From the NCBI RefSeq assembly GCF_043195195.1, contig NZ_JBAFWT010000007.1, forward strand, positions 62,001 through 126,000: a stretch of 64,000 nt of DNA. The letters are read 5' to 3'. The notes beneath the pieces were generated by a model. It was given only the letters and a program-made list of their open reading frames with translations, had not been told where the DNA came from and did not search any database. This DNA comes from NCEH01 sp043195195 (GTDB taxonomy: Bacteria > Pseudomonadota > Alphaproteobacteria > Rhizobiales > Xanthobacteraceae). The position numbers and the translations under genes are program-made. Below are positions 37,205 through 45,997 of this stretch, piece by piece (position 1 is the first letter of the stretch; every line of letters starts with the position of its first letter).

Positions 37205-37217
37205 GTATACATAATAC
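37205..37217. promoter_or_regulatory. Candidate GntR/FCD operator, GTAT-N5-ATAC
   Basis: GTAT-ACATA-ATAC is a perfect half-site pair 114 nt upstream of the minus-strand small membrane protein gene. Its spacer differs from the TTTGC type of the other sites. Confidence 0.5.
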
Positions 37218-37279
37218 GCAGAGGCCCCCTCCATTGCTGCATAGCAGCATGAGAATGAGCCGCGTTCATCGCGCTTCCG

Positions 37280-38932
37280 TCAAAGACTTCGCAGATGCGA
37301 GATCAGGCCTGCGGTCGAGCCGGAGGTGCCCTGCGGGGCTGGCCCGCCCTTCACTGCGGGGAGCAAAGCGGTGGCCATCTCCTTGCCCAGTTCCACCCCC
37401 CATTGATCGAAGGCGTTGATGCCCCAGATGGCGGCCTCGGTGAAGACGCGGTGCTCATAAAGCGCAATGAGGCGGCCGAGGGTGAAGGGATCGAGCAAGG
37501 TATAGGCGATCGTGACCGAGGGACGGTTGCCGGGAAACACCTTGTGCGGCGCCAGTTCGGCGATGCGCGCTTCGTCCATGCCGCCGGCCCGCAAGTGCGC
37601 GGCCACCTCGGCGACCGACCGGCCACGCAACAGGGCTTCGGACTGGGCGAGGCAATTGGCGATCAGCAGGTCGTGGTGCGGACGAAGGCCCGGCTCGTGG
37701 CCCTGGGCGGCGATCAGGAAGTCCACCGGCACCACATCGGTGCCCTGGTGGAGCAATTGGAAGAAGGCGTGCTGGCCATTGGTGCCCGGCTCGCCCCACA
37801 CCACCGGCCCGGTGGGACGGGTCACGGGTGTGCCATCCAGCGTCACGCTCTTGCCGTTGCTCTCCATATCCAATTGCTGGAGATAGGCGGGAAAGCGCGC
37901 GAGACGCTGATCGTAAGGAATGATGGCGCGGCTTGCATAGCCACACACGTTGCGATGCCACACCCCCACCAGCGCCAGCAGCACCGGCAGGTTCTGCTCC
38001 AGCGCGGCATGGCGGAAATGGTCGTCCATGGCCGCCCCACCGGCCAGGAAATCGTCGAATGCGGCGGGACCTATGGCGATCATCAAAGGCAGGCCTATGG
38101 CGGACCAGAGCGAATAGCGTCCGCCCACCCAATCCCAGAAGCCGAATGTCCGATCGGCCGAAATGCCGAATGCCCCGACTTTGTCGAGCGCGGTGGAGAC
38201 GGCCGCGAAATGTGCGCCCACCGCTTCCTCGCCCAGCGCCGCCGCGATCCAGGCGCGAGCGGAGCCGGCATTGGTCATGGTTTCGATGGTGGTGAAGGTC
38301 TTCGAGGCGACGATGAACAAGGTGGTGGCCGGGGACAGCGGCTTCAGCACGTCGTTGAGGTGCGCGCTGTCCACATTGGAGACGAAATGCAGGCGCGGCC
38401 CGTCGTGAAAGGGCGCCAGCGCGAGAGTGGCCATCACCGGGCCGAGGTCGGAGCCGCCGATGCCGATGTTCACGACGTCGGTGAAGGCCTGCCCGCGATG
38501 GCTGGCGATGGTTCCGCCGCGCACGCCATCTGCAAAGTCGCTCAGGCGCGCGAGGGTTTCGCGCACCTGCGTTTTCACGTCGGTGCCGTCGATGTCGAGT
38601 GGCGTCGGGTCGCCATCGCGCAGGGCGACATGCAGCGCCGAGCGCTGCTCGGTGGAATTGATCCGGTCTCCGCGGAACATGGCTTCGCGCCGCGCTTCGA
38701 CGCCAGTGGCGCGGGCGAGGTCCAGCAGCAGGCCGAGGGTCTCGTCGGTCAGCGCGGTCTTGGAATAATCCAGCAGCAGGTCGCCGGTGCTGGAGGAGAA
38801 GCGGGCGAAGCGGCCAGGATCGGCGAACAGAGCCGCCAGCGAGGTGCCGGTGCTCCGCGTCCGCGCATCGTCGAGCGCTTTCCAGAGCGATTGCGTATCG
38901 GTCCCGGACGCGGAAGCTTGGGCATCGGTCAT
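37280..38932 (-). CDS. pgi: Glucose-6-phosphate isomerase
   Basis: This 550-residue two-SIS-domain isomerase interconverts glucose-6-phosphate and fructose-6-phosphate. Family signatures are GIGGSDLGPVMATLAL, VASKTFTTIETMTN, VWGEPGTNGQHAFFQLLHQG (catalytic Glu and His) and GINAFDQWGVELGK. ATG 38932 follows GGAG at about 8 nt; the longer in-frame extension into pgl is rejected. It is the last gene of the zwf-pgl-pgi operon, 13 nt after pgl. Confidence 0.97.
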   Translation of the reverse strand: MTDAQASASGTDTQSLWKALDDARTRSTGTSLAALFADPGRFARFSSSTGDLLLDYSKTALTDETLGLLLDLARATGVEARREAMFRGDRINSTEQRSALHVALRDGDPTPLDIDGTDVKTQVRETLARLSDFADGVRGGTIASHRGQAFTDVVNIGIGGSDLGPVMATLALAPFHDGPRLHFVSNVDSAHLNDVLKPLSPATTLFIVASKTFTTIETMTNAGSARAWIAAALGEEAVGAHFAAVSTALDKVGAFGISADRTFGFWDWVGGRYSLWSAIGLPLMIAIGPAAFDDFLAGGAAMDDHFRHAALEQNLPVLLALVGVWHRNVCGYASRAIIPYDQRLARFPAYLQQLDMESNGKSVTLDGTPVTRPTGPVVWGEPGTNGQHAFFQLLHQGTDVVPVDFLIAAQGHEPGLRPHHDLLIANCLAQSEALLRGRSVAEVAAHLRAGGMDEARIAELAPHKVFPGNRPSVTIAYTLLDPFTLGRLIALYEHRVFTEAAIWGINAFDQWGVELGKEMATALLPAVKGGPAPQGTSGSTAGLISHLRSL

Positions 38933-38945
38933 GGTCGGATCTCCG

Positions 38946-39659
38946 TCAGGGGCACCAGAGCACATCGAGGGGCGCATGTGCCCGCAGCACGGCACGTATC
39001 GGCAGGGCCTCGGCGGGGCCGGGCAAAAGCGCGGCATCGAGCACCGCACGCTTGCCGGCGCCCTCGATGTGCAGCAGCAAGGTCCGCGCCGCCAGGAGCT
39101 GCGGCAAGGTGAGGGTGATGCGCGGCTCGCCCGCCGCTTCCGCCCGGATCGCGATCAGTCGCGCCGGGGTGTGCGGATCAAGCGCGGCCGCCAAGGCATC
39201 GGCGCCGGGGAAGAAGGAGGCGGTGTGCCCATCATCGCCCATGCCGAGCACGACGGCGGCAAAAGGAGCCGGCAAGCCGGCAAGCGCTGCCTCGGCCTCA
39301 GCGAGGCCGTCTTCCGGCGTATCCGCGCCGGTGAACAGCGGCAGGAACCGGGCCCGGGCGGCGGGGCCCTGCAACAAGTGCCGGCGCACCAGCGCAGCGT
39401 TGGAGCGGGGCGACTGCTCTCCGACCCAGCGCTCGTCCACCAGGGTCACGCTCACGCGGCTCCAGTCGATCGGCGCCTGCGCCAACGTCTCGAAGAATCG
39501 CGTCGGTGTGCGCCCGCCGGAAACCGCGAGGCTCGCCGCCCCGGTCGCCGCGATCTGCCCGCGCAACGCGTCCGCAACATGGGCCGCCAGCGCGCGGGCG
39601 AGCGCCTCCGGCCCATCATAGGCGGCGAGGGCGACGGGAGTGGACGCGCTGTCGTTCAT
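38946..39659 (-). CDS. pgl: 6-phosphogluconolactonase
   Basis: This 237-residue NagB-fold hydrolase opens 6-phosphogluconolactone made by Zwf. Signatures are SLAVSGGRTPTRFFETLAQ (phosphate loop), VTLVDERWV and VVLGMGDDGHTASFFPGA. ATG 39659 gives MNDSASTP; longer frames run into the zwf intergenic space. It lies between zwf (52 nt upstream) and pgi (13 nt downstream), all on the minus strand. Confidence 0.95.
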   Translation of the reverse strand: MNDSASTPVALAAYDGPEALARALAAHVADALRGQIAATGAASLAVSGGRTPTRFFETLAQAPIDWSRVSVTLVDERWVGEQSPRSNAALVRRHLLQGPAARARFLPLFTGADTPEDGLAEAEAALAGLPAPFAAVVLGMGDDGHTASFFPGADALAAALDPHTPARLIAIRAEAAGEPRITLTLPQLLAARTLLLHIEGAGKRAVLDAALLPGPAEALPIRAVLRAHAPLDVLWCP

Positions 39660-39711
39660 GCGGGAGACCGGCGTTGGACGGGAAGGACAGGAAAAGGAGC
39701 GGGCGCCGACT

Positions 39712-41187
39712 TCAGACGTCGTCCATCCAGGTGCGCCCATCCCGCTCGATCAGCGCGATGGAGGCGGAAGGGCCCCAGGTGCCGGCGGTGTAGGATTTGG
39801 GCGGCTCGCGCAGGTTGCGCCAGGCGTCCAGGATCGGATCGATCCATTTCCATGCGGCTTCCACTTCGTCGCGGCGCATGAACAAGGTCTGGTTGCCGCG
39901 CACCACATCCATGAGAAGCCGCTCGTATGCATCCGGGTTCCGCACGCCGAAGGCTTCCGCGAAGCTCATGTCGAGCGGGACGTGCTGGAGGCGCATGCCG
40001 CCGGGGCCGGGATCCTTGATCATCAGCCACAGCTTCACGCCCTCGTCGGGCTGGAGGCGGATGACGAGGTGGTTGGCCACGATCGGGCCGGCCTGCTCGT
40101 CGAACACCGAATGGGGAATGGGGCGGAACGCCACCACGATTTCGGAGACCCGGCTGGCGAGGCGCTTGCCGGTGCGCAGGTAGAAGGGCACGCCGGCCCA
40201 ACGCCAATTGCCGATCTCCGCCTTCAGGGCAACGAACGTCTCGGTCTGGCTGGTGTTGGAACCGAGTTCGTCGAGATAGCCGGACACCGCCCCGCCGGAG
40301 GAGGCACCGGCGCGATATTGGCCGCGCACGGTCAAGGCGTTGACATTGCTCTCGTCGATCGGCTCCAGGGCTTTCAGAACCTTCAGCTTCTCATCGCGCA
40401 CCGCGTCGGCGTCCATACACACCGGGGGCTCCATGGCCACCAGGCAGAGCAATTGCAGCATGTGGTTCTGCACCATGTCGCGCAGCGCACCGGCGGTGTC
40501 ATAATAACCCGCGCGGCCGGCAACCCCGAGGCTCTCCGCCACGGTGATCTGCACATGGTCGATATGGGCGTGGTTCCACACCGGCTCGAACAAAGCGTTG
40601 GCGAAGCGCAACGCCATCAAATTCTGCACCGTCTCCTTACCCAGGTAATGGTCGATGCGGAACACCGATTCTTCGGGGAAGACGCGGCCCACGGCCTCGT
40701 TCACCGCGCGGGCGGAGGCGAGGTTCTTGCCGACCGGCTTTTCCACCACCACGCGGGTCAGCGGAGTCACGAGATTGTGCGAGCCGATGCGGGCGCAGAT
40801 GTCGTCGAACAGGTCCGGGCCGACGGCGAGATAGAACACCCGCACCTTTTCGGCACCCGGGGCGAGCACGGCCGCGAGATCGTCCCATCCCTCGTCGGAC
40901 ACCGCGTCCACGGCGACATAATCCACCCGATCGAGAAAGCGCGCGAGCGGGGCGCGCTCGATCTGGTCGATGCCGTCGCGATCCTCGACCGAATCGCGGG
41001 CGAACTCTTGGAATTCGGCGCGCGACATGGGCCGGCGCGACACGCCGATGATGCGGGCATCGTCGGGAATCTGGCCGGCGAGGTCGCGCTCGTAAAGGGC
41101 GGGAAGGAGCTTGCGTTTCGCGAGGTCGCCGGTCGCTCCGAACACGATGATATCGAAGGGTTCGACCGTGATGACGCGCGCAACCAT
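39712..41187 (-). CDS. zwf: Glucose-6-phosphate 1-dehydrogenase
   Basis: This 491-residue enzyme oxidises glucose-6-phosphate to 6-phosphogluconolactone with NAD(P)+. The N-terminal Rossmann motif is VFGATGDLAKRKLLPAL, and the active-site stretch is RIDHYLGKETVQNLMALRFA. It is the first gene of zwf-pgl-pgi; together these supply the Entner-Doudoroff and oxidative pentose-phosphate routes, though edd/eda are not in the window. The upstream space carries a 16-bp tandem repeat. Confidence 0.97.
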   Translation of the reverse strand: MVARVITVEPFDIIVFGATGDLAKRKLLPALYERDLAGQIPDDARIIGVSRRPMSRAEFQEFARDSVEDRDGIDQIERAPLARFLDRVDYVAVDAVSDEGWDDLAAVLAPGAEKVRVFYLAVGPDLFDDICARIGSHNLVTPLTRVVVEKPVGKNLASARAVNEAVGRVFPEESVFRIDHYLGKETVQNLMALRFANALFEPVWNHAHIDHVQITVAESLGVAGRAGYYDTAGALRDMVQNHMLQLLCLVAMEPPVCMDADAVRDEKLKVLKALEPIDESNVNALTVRGQYRAGASSGGAVSGYLDELGSNTSQTETFVALKAEIGNWRWAGVPFYLRTGKRLASRVSEIVVAFRPIPHSVFDEQAGPIVANHLVIRLQPDEGVKLWLMIKDPGPGGMRLQHVPLDMSFAEAFGVRNPDAYERLLMDVVRGNQTLFMRRDEVEAAWKWIDPILDAWRNLREPPKSYTAGTWGPSASIALIERDGRTWMDDV

Positions 41188-41445
41188 ATGGACCTCCAGC
41201 CGACGGCACGGGGGCCGTCACACGAGACGATAGCCGTCTTCTACCAAATCCTCTGCGTCTGTGCTGCGACTGCGAGGGTCGAATGGTGATATCGCCTTTT
41301 GTCAGGTCGCGCGCCAGATGCTCTATCTTCGCTGCGATCCGTGGCAGATGCGGGGCCTGGCAGCCGGCCGCCCTGCTTTTGGAGCCAGGTCGATCCGAAT
41401 CGAAAACACCTCGCCGGCCCTCCGCCTCCGCTTCGGCAGTCACGC

Positions 41446-41509
41446 TTGGGGCGACAAATTCTTAGGGTGACGAATTCTCGGGGCGATAAATTCCTGGGGC
41501 GGCAAATTC
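41446..41509. repeat. Four tandem 16-bp repeats
   Basis: The four units are TTGGGGCGACAAATTC, TTAGGGTGACGAATTC, TCGGGGCGATAAATTC and CTGGGGCGGCAAATTC, abutting exactly with a 16-bp period. The GGGCGA-AAATTC core is conserved while the first two bases vary. They are too short and unspaced for CRISPR; they may be iterated protein-binding sites or simple slippage. Confidence 0.85.
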
Positions 41510-41528
41510 TGCGCTGCAAAGAAAACAC

Positions 41529-41558
41529 AAAAAACCCGCGCGGCATGGGCCACGCAGG
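41529..41558 (-). terminator. Intrinsic terminator of rpsU
   Basis: On the minus strand CCTGCGTGGC / GCCGCGCGGG forms a 10-bp stem (two G-T pairs) around CCAT, followed by six T. It lies about 50 nt past the rpsU stop. Confidence 0.8.
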
Positions 41559-41609
41559 TGTCGCTTCAGCTCAATCCCTCGCCAGCCGCATCGGCGGCTG
41601 GAGACCCGC

Positions 41610-41840
41610 TCAGCGGGTGGGGCGGGGCTTGCTGGGGATCAGGCCTTCGCGCTGGGCGCGCTTGCGGGCCAGCTTGCGGGCGCGGCGAACGGCTTCCGCC
41701 TCTTCGCGGGCACGCTTCTCGGACGGCTTCTCGTAGTGACCACGCAGCTTCATCTCGCGGAAGATCCCCTCGCGCTGCATCTTCTTCTTGAGCGCCTTGA
41801 GGGCCTGATCGACATTATTATCGCGGACGAGAACTTGCAC
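41610..41840 (-). CDS. rpsU: 30S ribosomal protein S21
   Basis: This 76-residue, very basic protein starts MQVLVRDNNVDQALKALKKK, the S21 signature, followed by REGIFREMKLRGHYEKPSEK and an Arg-rich tail. S21 helps base-pairing between mRNA leader and 16S rRNA during initiation. Here the gene is monocistronic with its own terminator rather than in the dnaG-rpoD operon. Confidence 0.96.
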   Translation of the reverse strand: MQVLVRDNNVDQALKALKKKMQREGIFREMKLRGHYEKPSEKRAREEAEAVRRARKLARKRAQREGLIPSKPRPTR

Positions 41841-42012
41841 GTGTTGCCTCTTCGAGCTGTTGCGCCGAGCGAACTTGGACTGGTCTGAAATCGGATCCGG
41901 GAGCAGGAGGGGCGCTCTCGCGCCGGACCGAGCTCTGCCGGAGGAGCGCTCTCATATCAGAGCCTCTGGTTATTGTCCACACGTGCTGCGCGTGTCGCGC
42001 GGCCCGCGCAGC

Positions 42013-42041
42013 AAAAAGGGCGGCGCAATGCGCCGCCCTTT
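42013..42041 (-). terminator. Intrinsic terminator of rne
   Basis: AAAGGGCGGCGC / GCGCCGCCCTTT forms a 12-bp stem with a 3-nt loop. On the minus strand it ends in TTTTTGC, 18 nt after the rne stop. Confidence 0.88.
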
Positions 42042-42058
42042 CGCGTGTCCTATGAGCG

Positions 42059-45000
42059 TCAGGAGTCGCCGAACAGCTTGCGCTGCCACCAGCCAGAGCG
42101 CGGCTTGGCTCCGGGCTCGGCGTCCTGGCGGCCGCTAGCCGCAAGCGGCGCGGGTGCGGCGGGCGTCTCGGCCTCACCCTCGGCCATGGGCTCGGAAGAA
42201 GCGATGTCGGCGTCCGAGATCGGCACGCTGGCGCTTTCCTGGTTGGATGCCGTCGGCTCGGCAACCGCGCTATCCGGCGCGGTCACCTCCCCAGCGGCGG
42301 GTTCTTCGACCGCGATTGCATCCGCAAGCACGACCACCGGCGCCTTTTCGCGCACGGTCGAACGCCGACGGGGTGCGGGAGCCGGCTCGGCTTCAGCCGG
42401 AGCAGGCGCCGCAGCGACGGGCTGCGCTGGGGCCGGCGCGGGAACCGTGGCGCGCGGGGCCACGGATTCCACCACCACAGGCGCGGGCGCCTCGGCTTCC
42501 AAGGCGGCGGCCTCGAAATGTGCGGGCAACGCATCCACTGGCGTGCTGACCGGCGCGGCTTCGATGGCCGCGACCGCGATAGCAACCGGGGAATCCGCGC
42601 TCAGCGTGGTTTCGGCGCCTTCGGTCTCGCCTTCGGCGGCAAGGCCGCCTTCGACTGTGTCCTCCTCATCGCCGGTGCGGGGAGCCCCGTCCTCGCCCTC
42701 ACGCCGGTTGCGACGGCCACCGCGACGCCCACGACGGCGCCGACGGCGCTCGCCCTCGGTCTCGCCCCGGACATCACCTTCGGCGCGATCTTCCTCATCA
42801 CCCTCTTCGCCGTCCGCCTCGCCCTCGGAGGCAGCGGCGATATCTTCACCTTCAGCGGCTTCGCCTTCGCCCTCGGCGGGCAGGCTGCGCGGCTCGCCAT
42901 CGCGCTCCCCGCGACGACGACGGCGGCGGCGGCGACGGCGGTTGCCGTTCTCGTCGGTCCGCTCGGCGCCATTCTCGCCATCGGCTTCCGAATCGGCATC
43001 GACCTCGGCCTCTCCGGCCTCGGCCTCATCGCCGGTGTCCTCGTCCTCCTCCTCGTAATCCTCTTCGGGAAGGATGGAATCGGGATGAACGGCCTTCGAC
43101 AGGCGCGGCGCGGCCGGCGGCGGCGCGGCAAGATCGCCCTTTTCGATCAGGAACGGCTGGTGGCCGGTGACGCTCTCGTCCGCAGTGACGAGCAGGGTGA
43201 CGGAGAAGCGCTCCTCCAGTTCGCGCAGATGGGCGCGCTTCTGGTTGAGCACATAGAGCGCGACTTCCGCGCGGGTGCGGGCCACCAGATTATGGGTGGT
43301 GCCGCGCACCAATTGCTCCTCGAAGCTGCGCAGCAATTGCAGCGCCACGGAGGCTGCGGAGCGCACATGGCCGGTGCCGCCGCAGGTGGGGCACACCTCG
43401 ATGGAGCTTTCCAGCACGCCGGTGCGGATGCGCTGGCGCGACATTTCCATCAGGCCGAAATGCGAGATGCGGCCGACCTGGATGCGCGCGCGGTCGTTCT
43501 TCAGGCAATCCTTGAGCTTGCGCTCAACCGAGCGGTTGTTGCGCTTCTCCTCCATGTCGATGAAGTCGATGACGATCAGGCCGGCAAGGTCACGCAGCCG
43601 CAACTGGCGGGCGATTTCCTCGGAGGCTTCCAGATTCGTCTTGAGCGCGGTGTCCTCGATATGGTGCTCGCGGGTGGAGCGGCCCGAGTTCACGTCGATG
43701 GAGACCAGGGCCTCCGTCGGATTGATGACGATATAGCCGCCGCTCTTGAGCTGGACCACGGGGGAGAACATCGCATCGAGCTGATGTTCCACGCCATGCT
43801 TGGCGAAGATCGGCTGGTGGTCGTTATAGGCGATGACGTTCTTCACATGGCTCGGCATGAGCATGCGCATGAAGTCGCGGGCTTCCCGGAAGCCCTCCTC
43901 GCCGGCGACGTGGATGTCGTCGATGTCCTTGTTGAACAGGTCGCGGATGGCGCGCTTGATCAGCGAGCCTTCCTCATAGACCAGGTTCGGGGCGCTGGAG
44001 GTGAGGGTCAACTCGCGCACCGTCTCCCACAGGCGCAGGAGATATTCGAAGTCGCGCTTGATCTCGACCTTGGTGCGGTTGGCGCCGGCGGTGCGCAGGA
44101 TGATGCCCATCCCTTCGGGCACCTCCAGATCCTGCACCACTTCCTTCAGGCGCTTGCGGTCCACCGCATTGGTGATCTTGCGCGAGATGCCGCCGCCCCG
44201 GGCGGTGTTCGGCATCAAAACGGAATAGCGACCGGCGAGCGAGAGATAGGTGGTGAGCGCCGCGCCCTTGTTGCCGCGCTCTTCCTTGACCACCTGCACC
44301 AGCATCACCTGGCGGCGACGGATGACTTCCTGAATCTTGTAGGAGCGGGCGCGGCGCTGGTGCGAGCGCTCGGGCACCTCTTCCATGGCGTCGTCGGAGC
44401 CCATCTGCTCCACGCCCTCGTCTTCTTCCTCGCCGTCCTCGTCCTCATCGTCCTCTTCGGACCGGCGCGACCTTTCGGACCGGCGCGACCGGCCGCGCGG
44501 CGCGCGTGCCTCGGCGGCGGGTTCTTCCTCGCCGGATTCCGCGCTGCCCTCGGCCGGCAGGATCGGGTTTTCCTCCGCCTCGGCGAACGGAGCTTCCTGC
44601 TGCCGCTCGCTTTCGAGGGCGGCACTAGCATGCAGGTCGCTCTGATCCTGCGGCGTGGGAAGTTCGCCTTCCATCGCCGTGTCGGCGCTGCGCCCATGCG
44701 CCGCGCCCGCCTCATGGGCGATGATGTCCTCGACATCGGTGGATGCCGGCAGGTCGCGCGGATCGACGGGCACTTCCTCGCCGGTATCGGTCTCGGCATA
44801 GTCGCCGCCGACCCGCTCGGGCACGTCGTCATCGTCGTCCGAGGCGGAGCCGCCGGAGATCTGGCCGTCCTCGATGGTCTCGACCACATCCGATTCGTCG
44901 ATCTCCTCGACATTGCCGGAGATGCTTTCGTCGGACGCGGGGCGGCGCGACTTGGGACGCTCGCGGCGGCGTTCGCGGCGCTCGTCCTCTTCATCGGCGG

Positions 45001-45295
45001 CGCGCGCGGCCCGCTCTTCTTCCTCGATCAGCGCCAGGCGGTCGGCGACGGGGATCTGGTAATAGTCGGGGTGGATCTCGCTGAACGCGAGGAAGCCGTG
45101 GCGGTTGCCGCCGTATTCAATGAATGCGGCTTGCAGCGAGGGCTCGACCCGCGTGACCTTCGCCAGATAGATGTTTCCCCGCAATTGCTTGCGGGATGCG
45201 GATTCATAGTCGAATTCTTCGACCCTGTTGCCGCGCACGACCACGACCCGGGTTTCCTCCGGGTGGGTCGCATCGATGAGCATTTTGTTGGCCAT
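42059..45295 (-). CDS. rne: Ribonuclease E
   Basis: This 1078-residue endoribonuclease is the scaffold of the RNA degradosome. An S1 domain at about 36-90 is interrupted by a large acidic/Arg-rich insertion at about 91-316 before it resumes (QVMLVQVVKEERGNKGAALT), as in other alphaproteobacteria. The catalytic Mg-binding Asp residues are in VSIDVNSGRST and VIDFIDMEEKRN. The Zn-link is CPTCGGTGHV. The C-terminal third is low-complexity, first acidic/Arg-rich, then Ala/Pro-rich, and would carry partner-binding and membrane or RNA contacts. ATG 45295 gives MANKMLIDATHPEE. The roughly 700-bp divergent upstream region would allow the long autoregulatory leader known for rne. Confidence 0.95.
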   Translation of the reverse strand: MANKMLIDATHPEETRVVVVRGNRVEEFDYESASRKQLRGNIYLAKVTRVEPSLQAAFIEYGGNRHGFLAFSEIHPDYYQIPVADRLALIEEEERAARAADEEDERRERRRERPKSRRPASDESISGNVEEIDESDVVETIEDGQISGGSASDDDDDVPERVGGDYAETDTGEEVPVDPRDLPASTDVEDIIAHEAGAAHGRSADTAMEGELPTPQDQSDLHASAALESERQQEAPFAEAEENPILPAEGSAESGEEEPAAEARAPRGRSRRSERSRRSEEDDEDEDGEEEDEGVEQMGSDDAMEEVPERSHQRRARSYKIQEVIRRRQVMLVQVVKEERGNKGAALTTYLSLAGRYSVLMPNTARGGGISRKITNAVDRKRLKEVVQDLEVPEGMGIILRTAGANRTKVEIKRDFEYLLRLWETVRELTLTSSAPNLVYEEGSLIKRAIRDLFNKDIDDIHVAGEEGFREARDFMRMLMPSHVKNVIAYNDHQPIFAKHGVEHQLDAMFSPVVQLKSGGYIVINPTEALVSIDVNSGRSTREHHIEDTALKTNLEASEEIARQLRLRDLAGLIVIDFIDMEEKRNNRSVERKLKDCLKNDRARIQVGRISHFGLMEMSRQRIRTGVLESSIEVCPTCGGTGHVRSAASVALQLLRSFEEQLVRGTTHNLVARTRAEVALYVLNQKRAHLRELEERFSVTLLVTADESVTGHQPFLIEKGDLAAPPPAAPRLSKAVHPDSILPEEDYEEEDEDTGDEAEAGEAEVDADSEADGENGAERTDENGNRRRRRRRRRRGERDGEPRSLPAEGEGEAAEGEDIAAASEGEADGEEGDEEDRAEGDVRGETEGERRRRRRGRRGGRRNRREGEDGAPRTGDEEDTVEGGLAAEGETEGAETTLSADSPVAIAVAAIEAAPVSTPVDALPAHFEAAALEAEAPAPVVVESVAPRATVPAPAPAQPVAAAPAPAEAEPAPAPRRRSTVREKAPVVVLADAIAVEEPAAGEVTAPDSAVAEPTASNQESASVPISDADIASSEPMAEGEAETPAAPAPLAASGRQDAEPGAKPRSGWWQRKLFGDS

Positions 45296-45997
45296 GGAGA
45301 TCTCTCTGCGCGGCGTCGGAGACACAGCTCCGCGACGGTCGGCGCGGCAATGCCTGCGAACCGCCGATACGCCTGAAATTGAAGCGGGAGGAGACAGAGG
45401 AGCTGCGGCGCGCGGGGGTCATTTCGACACCCTCCGCATCGAGACACACGGGCGCACGCAGTGCGCGCTGTTCGTGCGGGTTGAAAGTCATGCCCTCGGC
45501 TACTCGTTCCTCAGCGAAGCATCAGACCAGGCGAGTGCCCGGCCCCGGCATACGGCAGCCATTTTCCCCCCGACAGACGGCCTCTTCGGCGGCATGAGCG
45601 ACGCAAGCGGCCGTCCATTCGCGCGCTTGCGGCGCGCGCGCCGCAGGATGGCACACTCAATTTGCTTGAGCAGCCTGCGACGGGAGATGCCCGGCCGGCT
45701 TCAGGAAAGTGGAAGTTCCCAAGCAGGACGCCATCAGCGGCAGCCGCGGCAGCCGGGGGCCGAAGAGCCTGTTCCGGAACGCGAACCGTATACCCCTCCT
45801 TCTTACCCGCCCCGCTCGCCACTTGGCAAGGTTCATGCCTGTTTCGCCGGCAACAATGTCACAACAGCCCTATAGTCCCGCGGGCGAGGGCAGGAAAACA
45901 GGGGTTGGCGTCAACCTTCGATTAACGAGACGGCCGCTATCCGTTACAAATCGGTGAATGGTGCCGTCCGGCGGGCGGACAGGGGAAGGTGCTGGCC
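45296..45997. other. 702-bp divergent intergenic region between rne and the amidase gene
   Basis: There is no credible gene; the open frames here lack ribosome-binding sites and family features. It is the expected place for a long rne 5' leader on the minus strand and for the amidase promoter on the plus strand (the AT-richer stretch 45915-45955). A short inverted repeat, GGTTG-GCGT-CAACC, lies at 45903-45916. Confidence 0.5.

Larger units (their letters stand above)
41188..41609. other. 422-bp intergenic region, zwf promoter side and rpsU 3' end
   Basis: It holds four 16-bp tandem repeats (41446-41509) and the rpsU terminator (41529-41558). The proximal 250 bp should contain the zwf promoter, but I see no consensus. 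Short frames here translate the repeat and are not credible genes. Confidence 0.6.

Noticed and set aside
37295..39112. 605-codon open frame opposite pgi
   Set aside because: Shadow of pgi; Gly/His/Gln-rich without motifs.
41446..41509. CRISPR array
   Set aside because: Repeats abut with a 16-bp period and have no spacers; no cas genes in the window.
41241..41546. 101-codon minus-strand gene over the 16-bp repeats
   Set aside because: The peptide merely translates the repeat; no ribosome-binding site, and it overlaps the rpsU terminator.
42518..45376. 952-codon open frame opposite rne
   Set aside because: Antisense of the low-complexity RNase E gene, with no family features.
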